64,000 nt of DNA from contig CAVYPC010000002.1 in the NCBI GenBank assembly GCA_963770315.1, positions 2,480,001 to 2,544,000 of the forward strand, given 5' to 3'. Within the stretch, counting starts at the first letter, position 1. Each line of letters begins with the position of its first letter. The translations under genes were made by a program, and so were the position numbers. Below are positions 45,353 through 54,856 of the stretch, piece after piece. This stretch comes from VRUE01 sp963770315. Its GTDB lineage: Bacteria; Actinomycetota; Thermoleophilia; Solirubrobacterales; 70-9. The notes beneath the pieces are model-generated. The model was not told the DNA's origin. It worked only from the letters and a program-made list of their open reading frames with translations, and did no database searches.

Positions 45353-45524
45353 GGTGAATCTCCTTTTGGTCGCTGATCGGATCTCTACCCACACGACGAA
45401 CGAGCAAGCCCAAGATCGACATGTAGGGGTGTCGAGGGCGTGGCTGCTGCTACGGTCCTTCTGTCGGGTCTGGCCCAATCGCCGCCCGAGAGGTTCCGTT
45501 TCCTCCGTGCGCTGTCTTTGCGTT

Positions 45525-45547
45525 TAGGGGTCGCTGGATCTCCCCTA
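45525..45547 (+). promoter_or_regulatory. Leader hairpin upstream of the helicase ribosome site
   Basis: TAGGGG (45525-45530) pairs with CCCCTA (45542-45547) directly before the strong ribosome site AAAAAGGAG (45554-45562). The 5' leader of DEAD-box genes is often the site of cold or self regulation; this short stem is the only structure that I can see here. Confidence 0.3.
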
Positions 45548-45572
45548 TCGCTCAAAAAGGAGCTCACAACCT

Positions 45573-46762
<1,190 letters not shown>

Positions 46763-46766
<4 letters not shown>

Positions 46767-47125
46767 GCGTCGCCACCGAGACAGCCCGGAAGTGGACCTG
46801 CGGTCGCTGCGGCGTCTCGGCGAGCCGCATCGACGGCGAGAGCATTCCCCTGCCCGAGAGCTGGACGACCTCCGAGGACGGCCCCTTCTGCCTCACCTGC
46901 AGGCGCGAGCGCGCGGGGGAGGCGGCGCTCGACGCGGCCCCGGCCAGCTGCAGCAATGACGACCGCATGAAAGCGCGCCGCTCCGGCCTGCTCGAGTTCG
47001 AGGTGCGTCGGGCGCCCGATCGCGCCGACAACGCGATCGCCAAGGCCTGCCACACCTCGGCCTCCGCCGTCGCCGCGGCACGGCGGCAAGTCCAGCCTCA
47101 GGCGAACGCCTCCGCGCGCCGATAG
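46763..47125 (+). CDS. Small zinc-ribbon protein coupled to the helicase
   Basis: The 120-residue protein has the pairs CGRCG (near residue 13) and CLTC (near 43), which make a treble-clef or ribbon zinc site. A helical region follows with ARRSGLLEFEVRRAPDRADN and IAKACHTSASAVAAARRQ, which looks like a helix-turn-helix. ATGA overlap with the helicase stop means coupled translation. It may help the helicase bind RNA or act as a regulator; no family name is known to me. Confidence 0.65.
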
Positions 47126-47132
47126 GAACAGC

Positions 47133-48005
47133 GTGGCCCAAGTCGGCATCGCACTGGCCCTCGTCGCAGCCCTGCTGACGAACTTCGCCTCGCTGCTCAA
47201 GCACCGGGGTTGCCATCGCACCGAGCCCGTCAGCCTCCGGCAACCTCTCCGCAGCGCCCGCCGCCTCGCCGGCTCGCCCTGGTTCGCCGCCGGCTGGGGC
47301 CTCGCCGCGGTCGCCTGGATGATCCACGTCGCGGCGCTCTCGATGGCTCCGATCTCCCTCGTGCAGGCGGTGCTCGCGGGAGGCGCGGTGCTGCTGGCGG
47401 TGATCTCGCAGCGGATCTTCGGCGACCCGGTCGAGCGCCGGCAGTGGCTGGCGCTGCTGCTCGGCGGCGCCGGTCTCGCCCTCCTCGCCCTCACAGTGCC
47501 GCAACTGCGGGGCAGCCACTCGGAATTCTCGGTCGGCGCGATCCTCGGTTTCGAGGGAGGGCTGGCGCTGCTCGCCAGCGGGCTCGCCCTCGGCCACCGC
47601 TCCGAGCGGCTTGCCGCGCGGCACGGCGTCCTCCTCGCCGCGCTCGCCGGCACGCTCATCGCCTTCGCGGGGATCGCGATCAAGGGCCTGTTCGGCACCG
47701 GCGAGGTCTCGATCGCCCTGATCGTCCCCTGGGTCGGGCTGATCGTCCTCTGCGGCGCCCTGGCCCAGTACACGACGGTGGCGGCCCTGCAGCGCGGTCA
47801 GGCGATCGAGACGATCGGCCTGATCGGGCTGGTCGCAAACGCTAGCCAGATCGCCGGCGGGGTGCTCGTCTTCGGCGACCCCCTCTCTTCGAACCCCCTC
47901 GGCGTCGCGCTGCAGGCGACCGCCTTCGCGATGGTCTGCGCCTCGGCCCTGCTGCTGCCGGCGCGGGGTCGCCAGCCGCTTCACCTTCCCCTGGCCACTC
48001 GCTGA
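47133..48005 (+). CDS. DMT/EamA-like membrane transporter
   Basis: The 290-residue protein (GTG start, AGGA 7 bases upstream) has about nine to ten helices. It opens VGIALALVAALLTNFASLLK and contains AALSMAPISLVQAVLAGGAV, a DMT-type motif, and GLIGLVANASQIAGGVLVFG near the end. It may export a small metabolite. It begins 7 bases after the zinc-ribbon stop and closes the helicase operon. Confidence 0.75.
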   Translation: MAQVGIALALVAALLTNFASLLKHRGCHRTEPVSLRQPLRSARRLAGSPWFAAGWGLAAVAWMIHVAALSMAPISLVQAVLAGGAVLLAVISQRIFGDPVERRQWLALLLGGAGLALLALTVPQLRGSHSEFSVGAILGFEGGLALLASGLALGHRSERLAARHGVLLAALAGTLIAFAGIAIKGLFGTGEVSIALIVPWVGLIVLCGALAQYTTVAALQRGQAIETIGLIGLVANASQIAGGVLVFGDPLSSNPLGVALQATAFAMVCASALLLPARGRQPLHLPLATR

Positions 48006-48082
48006 ACCCGGCGCAAGGGCGCTCCGTACACCCGGGCGACCGCGCAGCTCCCCGCTGCCCTCGCGAATCCAGGAGGAACACC

Positions 48083-48637
48083 GTGACCAGAACCCTTCCA
48101 GCCATCGCCATCCTCGCGATCGGCGCCGTGCTCGCCATTGCCGGCTGCGGTGGAAGCAACAGCTCCAGCTCCAGCTCCGGCGAAGGCGGCGCCTACGGAT
48201 CGGGCGGCGAAACCAGCTCCACGGAAAGCGCCAAGAGCGAAACGAGCAGTGGCGGAGCCGGGTCGGGCGGCGCCGGGATCGTCGCCGTCGCCAAGAGCCC
48301 GGAAGTGGGCACGGCGATCCTCGTCGACTCCAAGGGCTTCACGCTCTACGACTTCCACAAGGACAAGGGCGGCAAGTCGGCCTGCTACGGCGCCTGCGCG
48401 AAAGGTTGGCCGCCGCTGACGACGAGCGGGGCACCCAAAGCGATGAGTGGCGCCGAAGAATCGATGCTGGGCACCACCAAGCGCAGCGACGGCACCCTGC
48501 AGGTGACCTACGCCGGCCACCCCCTCTACACCTTCGTCGAGGACGCCAAGCCCGGCGAGGCGAAAGGCAATGACGTCAGCGCCTTCGGCGCCCAGTGGTA
48601 CGCGCTGAAACCGAGCGGCGAGGAGGCCGGCGACTAA
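48083..48637 (+). CDS. Lipoprotein with secreted repeats (Lipoprotein_15 type)
   Basis: The 184-residue protein starts AILAIGAVLAIAGCGGS, a clear lipobox (AIAGC). A Ser/Gly-rich linker follows. Then come two copies of the repeat LVDSKGFTLYDFHKDKGGKS with CYGACAKGWPPL, and VTYAGHPLYTFVEDAKPGEA. This is the family of secreted repeats of unknown function (PF03640). The paired Cys likely form a disulphide. It lies at the cell surface. Confidence 0.85.
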   Translation: MTRTLPAIAILAIGAVLAIAGCGGSNSSSSSSGEGGAYGSGGETSSTESAKSETSSGGAGSGGAGIVAVAKSPEVGTAILVDSKGFTLYDFHKDKGGKSACYGACAKGWPPLTTSGAPKAMSGAEESMLGTTKRSDGTLQVTYAGHPLYTFVEDAKPGEAKGNDVSAFGAQWYALKPSGEEAGD

Positions 48638-48719
48638 CGCCGGCCTCACCTCCCGGCAAATAGCGACCTTCTCAAGCCTCGGGGGGGCGAATCGATCTCG
48701 CTGAAGCCTTGTACCGGCC

Positions 48720-49634
48720 GTGGGGCGGTCAAAGCTTCAACCATGGTCGTCATCGATCTGGGGTCTCGTGAGGCGACAGCATGGTGTCGTTTCGCGCTCC
48801 CAGCTGCTGGCACTCGGGTTGAGTAGGCACGCGATTCAGCACCGCATTGAGAAGGGGCGTCTGCATCCCCTGTGGCGAGGTGTCTACGCAGTGGGGAGGC
48901 CAGAGGTGACCGAGCGCGGCCGCTATTTAGCCGCGGTATTGGTCTGCGGGCCGGCCGCTCTACTCAGCCATCGCAGCGCCGGGGACCTCTGGGGCCTACG
49001 CCGAGATCGCTCGTCTGCGATCGACGTCGTCGTGCCCGGCTCGGCCATGCGCAACCCCCCGGGCATCCGTGTCCATCGGCAGCGGAGCCTGGACCCGGCG
49101 GTCCACCGTCTCGTCGACGGCATCGCCGTTACGGACCCTGCCTGGACCCTGATCGATCTCGCTGCCTGCCTCGGCGACGATCAGCTCGAGGGCGCGGTAA
49201 ACGAGGCCGACCGTCTTGATCTGGTCAACCCGGAGGATCTGCGAGCCGCAATCGAGGCGAGCCCAAGGCGCCCCGGCTTGAGTCGCCTGCGCGCCATGCT
49301 CGACCGTCAGACCTTCGCCTTGACCGACTCGCCACTGGAGCGCCTGTTCCTGCCGCTGGTCCGAAGCGCTGGCCTGCCACCTCCCCTGACCCAGGTCGAG
49401 GTGAGCGGCTTTCGTGTGGACTTCTTCTGGCCGCAGTTCGGCCTTGTCGTCGAGACCGACGGGTTGCGATACCACCGGACGCCGTCCCAGCAAGCGAGAG
49501 ATCGGCGGCGCGATCAGGCTCATGTCGCCGCAGGACTGACCACGTTGCGTTTCTCCACCGCCCAGGTCCGCTTCGAGCAGGATCACGTTCGATCGACCCT
49601 GGCTGCCGTGACGGCCCGCCTCGGTGGCAAGTGA
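48720..49634 (+). CDS. AbiEi-like winged-helix domain fused to a DUF559 nuclease-like domain
   Basis: The 304-residue protein (GTG start) has an N-terminal part with VSRSQLLALGLSRHAIQHRI and LWRGVYAVGRPEVTERGRYL, typical of AbiEi-type antitoxin DNA-binding regions. The C-terminal part (VDFFWPQFGLVVETDGLRYH, RDRRRDQAHVAAGLTTLRFS) is a DUF559/Vsr-like restriction-endonuclease fold. Asp and Glu of VETDG could hold metal. No toxin gene is adjacent, so it may be a stand-alone nuclease or a domestication product. Confidence 0.75.
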   Translation: MGRSKLQPWSSSIWGLVRRQHGVVSRSQLLALGLSRHAIQHRIEKGRLHPLWRGVYAVGRPEVTERGRYLAAVLVCGPAALLSHRSAGDLWGLRRDRSSAIDVVVPGSAMRNPPGIRVHRQRSLDPAVHRLVDGIAVTDPAWTLIDLAACLGDDQLEGAVNEADRLDLVNPEDLRAAIEASPRRPGLSRLRAMLDRQTFALTDSPLERLFLPLVRSAGLPPPLTQVEVSGFRVDFFWPQFGLVVETDGLRYHRTPSQQARDRRRDQAHVAAGLTTLRFSTAQVRFEQDHVRSTLAAVTARLGGK

Positions 49635-49699
49635 AGGACTGTCCCGCCTGGAGCCGGCACAATCCTTCGACGAAGCTCGCTCAGCGCTATCTTCGTCCA

Positions 49700-50623
49700 A
49701 TGCCGTCGCCGTCATGGCCTGCCGCCTCTTATGAGGACTGGACCGAGACCTGCGACACGCTTCACGCTCACACGCAGGTGCTGGGCAAGCTGGCGGCGGA
49801 GCTGGCCCCGGCCGAGCCACAGCTGCAGCACGCGGCGCTGCGGCTGAGCGCCCGGGGATGGGAGACGGCGCCGCTGCCGGCGCCCGACGGCTCCGGGGCG
49901 CTGGTCGTGGCGCTGGACCTGCGCGCACACGAGGCCGTGGCCGAGCACAGCGACGGGCGGGTGCTGCGCCTGCCGCTGACTCCGCACCGCGCCGTGGGCG
50001 AGGTGACGCGCGAGCTGCTCGCGGCCGTCGCCGCGCTGGGCGGCGCGGTCGAGATCGACCCGACCCCGCAGGAGGTGACCTGGAGCGTGCCGCTCGACGA
50101 GGACGCCGAGCACACGATCTACGAGCCCGAGCAGGTCGCCTCCTACTTCGCCGCGGCGACCCAGGCCGCCCTCGTCCTCGCCGCCTTCCGCGCCCCCTAC
50201 CGCGGTCGCTCCTCCCCGGTCAACGCCTGGTGGGGCTCCTTCGACCTCGCCGTCAGCCTCTTCTCCGGCCTTCCGGCCGAGCCGCCCTCCGACGACTTCA
50301 TCATGCGCAACGCGGGCAATGCGCAGCAGGTGGAGGTTGGCTGGTGGCCGGGGGACGGGCGCTACGGCAAAGCCGCCTTCTACGCCTACGCGCACCCCGC
50401 CCCACCGGGGTTCGAGGGCGGCGCGCTCGAGCCCGAGGCCGCTCACTGGGACGGCGCGCTGGGCGAGTACGTGCTCGACTGGGACGACGCGCGCGCAGCC
50501 GCGGACCCACACGCCTACGCGCTCGAGTTCGCCCACTCCGCCTTCCGCCACGCCTGCCTGGTCTGCGGCTGGGACGAGGCGCTCGCGGCCAGCGCCGAGG
50601 GCACTCCCCCTCCCGTCGCTTAA
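49700..50623 (+). CDS. DUF5996 family protein
   Basis: The 307-residue protein starts at ATG 49700. It contains HTQVLGKLAAELAPAEPQLQ, the long stretch VEIDPTPQEVTWSVPLDEDA and WWGSFDLAVSLFSGLPAEPP, which match my memory of the DUF5996 family. There is no signal or membrane segment. Histidines and aromatic residues are numerous (TYEPEQVASYF-type text), but no known catalytic site is seen. Function unknown. Confidence 0.75.
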   Translation: MPSPSWPAASYEDWTETCDTLHAHTQVLGKLAAELAPAEPQLQHAALRLSARGWETAPLPAPDGSGALVVALDLRAHEAVAEHSDGRVLRLPLTPHRAVGEVTRELLAAVAALGGAVEIDPTPQEVTWSVPLDEDAEHTIYEPEQVASYFAAATQAALVLAAFRAPYRGRSSPVNAWWGSFDLAVSLFSGLPAEPPSDDFIMRNAGNAQQVEVGWWPGDGRYGKAAFYAYAHPAPPGFEGGALEPEAAHWDGALGEYVLDWDDARAAADPHAYALEFAHSAFRHACLVCGWDEALAASAEGTPPPVA

Positions 50624-50666
50624 GGTCACACTTCTAAACCGGTCAACTGCCCAGAAAGGCGAGTGG

Positions 50667-51509
50667 ATGGCGACGATCAGCGAGCGCGAGGCAAAGCAGG
50701 TCGAGGCGGCAAACGCCGGGGGGAGGACGCCGGTGGTCTTCATCCACGGCCTCTGGCTGTTGGCGAGCAGCTGGGAGCGCTGGGCCGCGCTGTTCGAGGA
50801 GGCGGGCTACGCCGCCGTCACCGCCGAGTGGCCGGACGACCCTGCCACCGTCGCCGAGGCGCGGGCGAACCCCGAAGCTCTCGCCGGCAAGAAGGTCGGC
50901 CAGGTCGCCGACCACGTGGCCGAGCTGATCGGCGCGCTCAACAAGAAGCCGGCCGTCGTCGGCCACTCCTTCGGCGGCCTGATGGCCCAGATCGTCGCCG
51001 GGCGCGGCCTCTCCGCCGCCACGGTCGCGGTCGACCCGGCGCCGTTCCGCGGCGTGCTGCCGTTGCCGCTCGCCGCCATACGGGCGACGCTGCCGGTGCT
51101 GCGGAACCCCCTCAATCGCGGCAGGGCGGTCACGCTCACCCTCGAGCAGTTCCGCTACGGCTGGGCCAACGCCGTCGACGAGGCGGAGGCGAAGCAGCTG
51201 CACGAGACCTTCCACGTCGCCGCCCCAGGGGCGCCGATCTTCCAGGCGGCGATGGCGAACCTCAACCCCGGGACCGAGGTCAAGGTCGACAGCAAGAGCC
51301 CTGAGCGGGGGCCGCTGCTGATCTTCACCGGCGAGGTGGACCACGCGGTGCCGCCGGCGATGAGCAACGCCGCTTACAAGAAGCAGCGGCACAACCCGGG
51401 GGTGACCGAGCTGGTCGAGATGCCCAACCGCGGCCACTCGCTGACCATCGACAGCGGCTGGCGCGAGGTCGCCGGCAAATCGCTCGAGTTCGTCAAGCGC
51501 TTCGCCTAG
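50667..51509 (+). CDS. Alpha/beta hydrolase
   Basis: The 280-residue protein has VVFIHGLWLLASSWERWAAL (oxyanion region), the nucleophile elbow VGHSFGGLMAQ, the acid in FTGEVDHAVPP, and NRGHSLTIDSGW with the catalytic His. It looks like an esterase or lactonase of the non-heme haloperoxidase-like group. The substrate is unknown. It starts 43 bases after the DUF5996 gene. Confidence 0.87.
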   Translation: MATISEREAKQVEAANAGGRTPVVFIHGLWLLASSWERWAALFEEAGYAAVTAEWPDDPATVAEARANPEALAGKKVGQVADHVAELIGALNKKPAVVGHSFGGLMAQIVAGRGLSAATVAVDPAPFRGVLPLPLAAIRATLPVLRNPLNRGRAVTLTLEQFRYGWANAVDEAEAKQLHETFHVAAPGAPIFQAAMANLNPGTEVKVDSKSPERGPLLIFTGEVDHAVPPAMSNAAYKKQRHNPGVTELVEMPNRGHSLTIDSGWREVAGKSLEFVKRFA

Positions 51510-51525
51510 ACGGCCCCCCGTTTAG

Positions 51526-51539
51526 TCAAGTACTCTTGA
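51526..51539. promoter_or_regulatory. Short inverted repeat before the prephenate-dehydratase-like gene
   Basis: TCAAG-TACT-CTTGA lies just upstream of ATG 51546, with only 6 bases between. No ribosome site fits, so the transcript may be leaderless and this inverted repeat would then overlap the promoter. Confidence 0.35.
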
Positions 51540-51545
51540 ACATAT

Positions 51546-52157
51546 ATGGAGGCCGTTGAGGAACGCTCCGACAAGGTCACCTTCATCACCCTGGGCCCGA
51601 CCGGGACCTGCCACGAGAGGGCGGTGACCGAGTACGCGCGCTTCCAGGGCATCGAGAGCTACGAGATCGAGCTGATCGTCGACTTCTTCGTCGGGCTGGA
51701 GAAGCTGCGCGAAACGCCCGGCGCCTTCCTCGTCCAGTGCAGCGCCCACCCGAAGGTCCACGAGATCACCGAGAAGCACTGGACCGAGGTCTGGGTCGTC
51801 GACACCTTCATCTACCCGACCAAGCACCTGGTGCTGCTCAGCCGGCGCGACGTCGAGAAGCCGAGCTCGCTGGGAATCGTCCCCGCCACCAAGGGCTACG
51901 TGGATCTCTCGCAGTGGGAGGAGGTGATCGACGTCGCCTCCAAGCCGATCGTCGCCGAAGGCCTGCTCCGCGGCGACTACGACTCCGGCCTGACCCACAT
52001 GGAGCACGTCGAGGAGCACGCCGGCGAGCTGCGGCTCGATCTCGACATCGGCGAAATCGACACGACCTGGGTCGTCTACGGGCGCCAGAAGCGCTTCCAG
52101 GGCGAGGTCATCGGCATCCCCTCGGCGGAGCTCTTCCGCCAGCCGCAGCTCGCCTGA
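51546..52157 (+). CDS. Prephenate-dehydratase-like protein (BacA/PheA fold)
   Basis: The 203-residue protein begins VTFITLGPTGTCHERAVTEY, the start of the PDT domain, and contains TPGAFLVQCSAHPKVHEITE and LDIGEIDTTWVVYGRQKRF. There is no ACT domain, so it is not a complete PheA. It resembles the prephenate decarboxylase BacA of bacilysin synthesis in size, but no other bacilysin genes are nearby. Substrate and pathway are unknown. Confidence 0.65.
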   Translation: MEAVEERSDKVTFITLGPTGTCHERAVTEYARFQGIESYEIELIVDFFVGLEKLRETPGAFLVQCSAHPKVHEITEKHWTEVWVVDTFIYPTKHLVLLSRRDVEKPSSLGIVPATKGYVDLSQWEEVIDVASKPIVAEGLLRGDYDSGLTHMEHVEEHAGELRLDLDIGEIDTTWVVYGRQKRFQGEVIGIPSAELFRQPQLA

Positions 52158-52251
52158 CGATCGCGGCGCGGGCCGCGATGTCACACCGAGGCCGCCCCGA
52201 TCGTCTCCTTGATAGAGACTTGAGGCAGGCGGAAACGGAGGGGGTCGTCAC

Positions 52252-53007
52252 GTGAAGATCGCGGTTGTCGGTGGAACCGGAACGCTGGGCTCGGTCCTGA
52301 CCGGTGAGCTCGCCGGGGCCGGGCACGACGTGCTGGCGCTGAGCCGCAACGCCCGCCCGCTTCCGCCCGGGGCCGAGCACCGCAGCATCGACCTGACCAG
52401 CGGTGCGGGGCTCGGGGCGGCGCTGGCCGGGATCGAGGTCGTCGTCGATGCCTCCAACTCGGGCCCGCGCGACGCCGCCCCGGTCCTGGTCGACGGGACG
52501 GGGCGCCTGCTGCAAGCCAGCGCGGCCGCGGGCGTGGGTCACTACGTCGGCATCTCGATCGTCGGCTGCGACCGGGTGCCGATCGCCTACTACGACGTCA
52601 AGGTGGAGCAGGAGAAGGCGATCGCCGCCGGGCCGCTGCCCTGGAGCCTCGTGCGGGCGACGCAGTTCCACACGCTGATCGCCTGGGCCTTCGGGCAGAT
52701 GGGCCGCTTCGGCGTGGTCCCGACCGGCGCCGCGCGACTGCAGCCGGTCGACGCCGGCATCGTCGCGGCGCGGCTGGCAGAGGTCGCCGTCGCCGAGCCG
52801 GCAGGGCGCCTCGGCGACATCGCCGGGCCCGAGGTGCTGACGCTGAGCCAGCTCGCCCGGACCTGGCGCCACGCCGGCCACCGCGCCCTCCCGCTGCGGG
52901 CCCCGCTCCCACGACGCATCGGGCGGCCGCTCAGGGAGGGCGCGCTCACCGATCCCGGAGCCGCCGCGGGCGGCGCCACCTTCGCGGAATGGCTCGAGCG
53001 TGAGTGA
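52252..53007 (+). CDS. NAD(P)-binding SDR/NmrA-like epimerase
   Basis: The 251-residue protein starts at GTG 52252 behind GGAGGGGG. It has IAVVGGTGTLGSVLTGELAG (the TGxxGxxG-like NAD loop), VVVDASNSGPRDAAPVLVDG and HYVGISIVGCDRVPIAYYDV (YxxxK-like). It is an atypical SDR of the NmrA/TMR group. It is the first gene of an operon with an ECF41 sigma factor; such pairs of oxidoreductase and ECF41 gene are well known. Confidence 0.85.
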   Translation: MKIAVVGGTGTLGSVLTGELAGAGHDVLALSRNARPLPPGAEHRSIDLTSGAGLGAALAGIEVVVDASNSGPRDAAPVLVDGTGRLLQASAAAGVGHYVGISIVGCDRVPIAYYDVKVEQEKAIAAGPLPWSLVRATQFHTLIAWAFGQMGRFGVVPTGAARLQPVDAGIVAARLAEVAVAEPAGRLGDIAGPEVLTLSQLARTWRHAGHRALPLRAPLPRRIGRPLREGALTDPGAAAGGATFAEWLERE

Positions 53008-53884
53008 GCTCGCGGCCAACTTCGACAGGCAGCGCCCCCACCTGCTGCGGGTCGCCTACGGCACGCTCGGCAGCCTCGCCGAAGCCGAAGACGTCGTTCA
53101 GGACGCCTGGCTGCGACTGCAGCGGGTCGACACCGAGGAGATCGAAGACCTGCGCGCCTGGCTGACCACAGTGGTGGCCCGCCTCTCGCTCGACGCGCTC
53201 AAGGCCGCGCGCCGGCGCCGTGAGGAATACGTCGGCCAGTGGCTGCCGGAGCCGATCGTCGAGAGCTTCGGCGACGGGGACCCCGCCGAGCGGGCCACGC
53301 TCGATGAGTCGGTCGAGACGGCGCTGCTGGTCGTGCTCGAGCGGCTCTCGCCGGCGGAGCGCACTGCGTATCTGCTGCACGACGTCTTCGGCCTTCCCTT
53401 CGACCAGGTCAGCGACGCGGTCGGCCGCTCGCCGGACGCGGTGCGCCAGCTCGCCAGCCGCGCCCGGCACCACGTGAAGGCGGGCAGCCCGCGCTTCCCG
53501 GCCTCGGCTGAGGAGCACCAGCGAGTCGTCGTCGCATTCGTCGAAGCATGTGGGAAGGGTGACCTGGAAGGGTTGATGGAGGTGCTCGATCCCGAGGTCG
53601 TCTTCCGCTCCGACGGCGGCGGCCATGTGCCCGCCGCGCGCTTCCCTCTCGAAGGTGCCGAGCGCGTCGCGCGCGCCCTGCTTTCGCTCGAACGCAAGCG
53701 GCAGCGTGTCGGGCAGGAGATGCGGGGTGCGCCGGGCACGATCAACGGCAAGCTCGGGTTCGTCTACTACGAAGGGGAGAATCTCAACGTGCTCTCGTTC
53801 ACGATCGACGCCGGCCGCATCGTCGGCCTCGACGTCGTCCGCAATCCCGACAAGCTGCGACACGTGCAGCTGCCGGCCGCATGA
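53000..53884 (+). CDS. ECF41-type RNA polymerase sigma factor with SnoaL-like domain (SigJ-like)
   Basis: The 294-residue protein (GTG 53000, overlapping the SDR stop by 8 bases) has sigma region 2 (LLRVAYGTLGSLAEAEDVVQ, DAWLRLQ), the linker WLPEPIV, region 4 (LSPAERTAYLLHDVFGLPFD, RSPDAVRQLASRARHHV) and a C-terminal SnoaL/NTF2-like domain. DGGGHV and NPDKL are the ECF41 signatures. The C-terminal domain modulates activity without a separate anti-sigma factor. Confidence 0.93.
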   Translation: MSELAANFDRQRPHLLRVAYGTLGSLAEAEDVVQDAWLRLQRVDTEEIEDLRAWLTTVVARLSLDALKAARRRREEYVGQWLPEPIVESFGDGDPAERATLDESVETALLVVLERLSPAERTAYLLHDVFGLPFDQVSDAVGRSPDAVRQLASRARHHVKAGSPRFPASAEEHQRVVVAFVEACGKGDLEGLMEVLDPEVVFRSDGGGHVPAARFPLEGAERVARALLSLERKRQRVGQEMRGAPGTINGKLGFVYYEGENLNVLSFTIDAGRIVGLDVVRNPDKLRHVQLPAA

Positions 53885-54315
53885 AGTCGCCGACCGCCGC
53901 CCGCGTCGCGCTGGCGATCCTCGCCGCCTCGGCGGGCTCGATCGGCCTCCTGGCGACGCTGGCGCCGCACGTCTTCTACGACGACTTCCCCTTCCTTGCG
54001 CACTGGGTCCACCTCCTCCCCCCCTACAACGAGCACCTGGTCACCGACGTCGGCGGCCTCTACCTCGGCTTCGCCGTGCTCTTCGTCTGGGCCGCCCGGA
54101 CCCTGCAGCCGACCCTCGTGCGAGCCTCCTGCTGGGCCTGGCTGCTCACCGAGGCGCTGCATCTCGGCTTCCACGCAACCCACCTCGACGGGTTCGATAC
54201 CGCGGACGCGATCGGCCAGGTGGCCTCGCTCGCCTTCCTTCTGGTGCCCGCCGCGGTGGCGATCTGGGCCGTGAGGGACGGCGCCGGGGTCACCCCCGAG
54301 CCCCAGCCCGAGTAG
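53881..54315 (+). CDS. Small four-helix membrane protein in the ECF41 operon
   Basis: The 144-residue protein overlaps the sigma stop (ATGA). Four helices are seen: ALAILAASAGSIGLLATLAP, VGGLYLGFAVLFVWAA, ASCWAWLLTEALHLGF and QVASLAFLLVPAAVAIWAV. Conserved-looking polar groups (YDDFPFLAHWVHLLPPYNEH) lie in the first loop. It may be a target of the sigma factor, or a sensor linked to it. Unknown family. Confidence 0.7.
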   Translation: MKSPTAARVALAILAASAGSIGLLATLAPHVFYDDFPFLAHWVHLLPPYNEHLVTDVGGLYLGFAVLFVWAARTLQPTLVRASCWAWLLTEALHLGFHATHLDGFDTADAIGQVASLAFLLVPAAVAIWAVRDGAGVTPEPQPE

Positions 54316-54334
54316 GCCGCCGGCCCGGTCTGCC

Positions 54335-54778
54335 TCAGCCCGCGCCGCGCGCCCGTGCGAGGAGATCGCGCAGGGTGCGTTGGTCCGCCGCCGAGAGCCC
54401 GGTCAGCCAGGCGGGGGGCTCTTCCACGGCCTGCACCAAGCGGGTCCGCACGCGGCGGCCCGCGGCGGTGAGGGCGATCAGCTTCACCCGCCGGTCCCCC
54501 TCGGAGGCGGTGCGGAGGACGAGGCCGCGCTCTTCGAGCCCGTCGACGATCCCGGTGACGTTGGAGTTGTCGCAATGGAGCTCGGCGGCGATCTGGCTCA
54601 TCGTGCGCGGCTCGCCGAGGGCGCGCAGCGTGCCGAAGGACGCCGGGCGGAGGCCGAGCTCCCGCGCGATAGAGAGGAAGGGAGGCGGGTATACGAGCTG
54701 CACCAGCAGGCTCCAGGCCTCCCCGGCCGGGTCCTTCGCCTTCGCCGTACGTACGCTCTTTGCCTTTGCCCCACCCAT
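54335..54778 (-). CDS. MarR-family transcriptional regulator
   Basis: The 147-residue protein has the MarR winged helix: SFGTLRALGEPRTMSQIAAE, LHCDNSNVTGIVDGLEERGL and DRRVKLIALTAAGRRVRTRL. A basic leader (AKAKSVRTAKAKD) precedes it. MarR proteins repress exporters and are released by the exported drug. It is divergent from an ABC exporter operon (78 bases between starts) and probably controls it. Confidence 0.9.
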   Translation of the reverse strand: MGGAKAKSVRTAKAKDPAGEAWSLLVQLVYPPPFLSIARELGLRPASFGTLRALGEPRTMSQIAAELHCDNSNVTGIVDGLEERGLVLRTASEGDRRVKLIALTAAGRRVRTRLVQAVEEPPAWLTGLSAADQRTLRDLLARARGAG

Positions 54779-54856
54779 CGCAATGCATTCTAGTCTTAAT
54801 GTTCTGTAACCTCAACTATTGACGTTTACCGGCAATCTCCCAACCCTGGAGTCGCT
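54779..54856. promoter_or_regulatory. Divergent promoter region, MarR and ABC exporter
   Basis: This AT-richer stretch holds imperfect dyads (TAATGTT ... AACTATT; ATGCAT) and a TTGACG box (about 54819), plausible as MarR operator and -35 element. The dyad is imperfect, so the site is only indicated. Confidence 0.35.
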
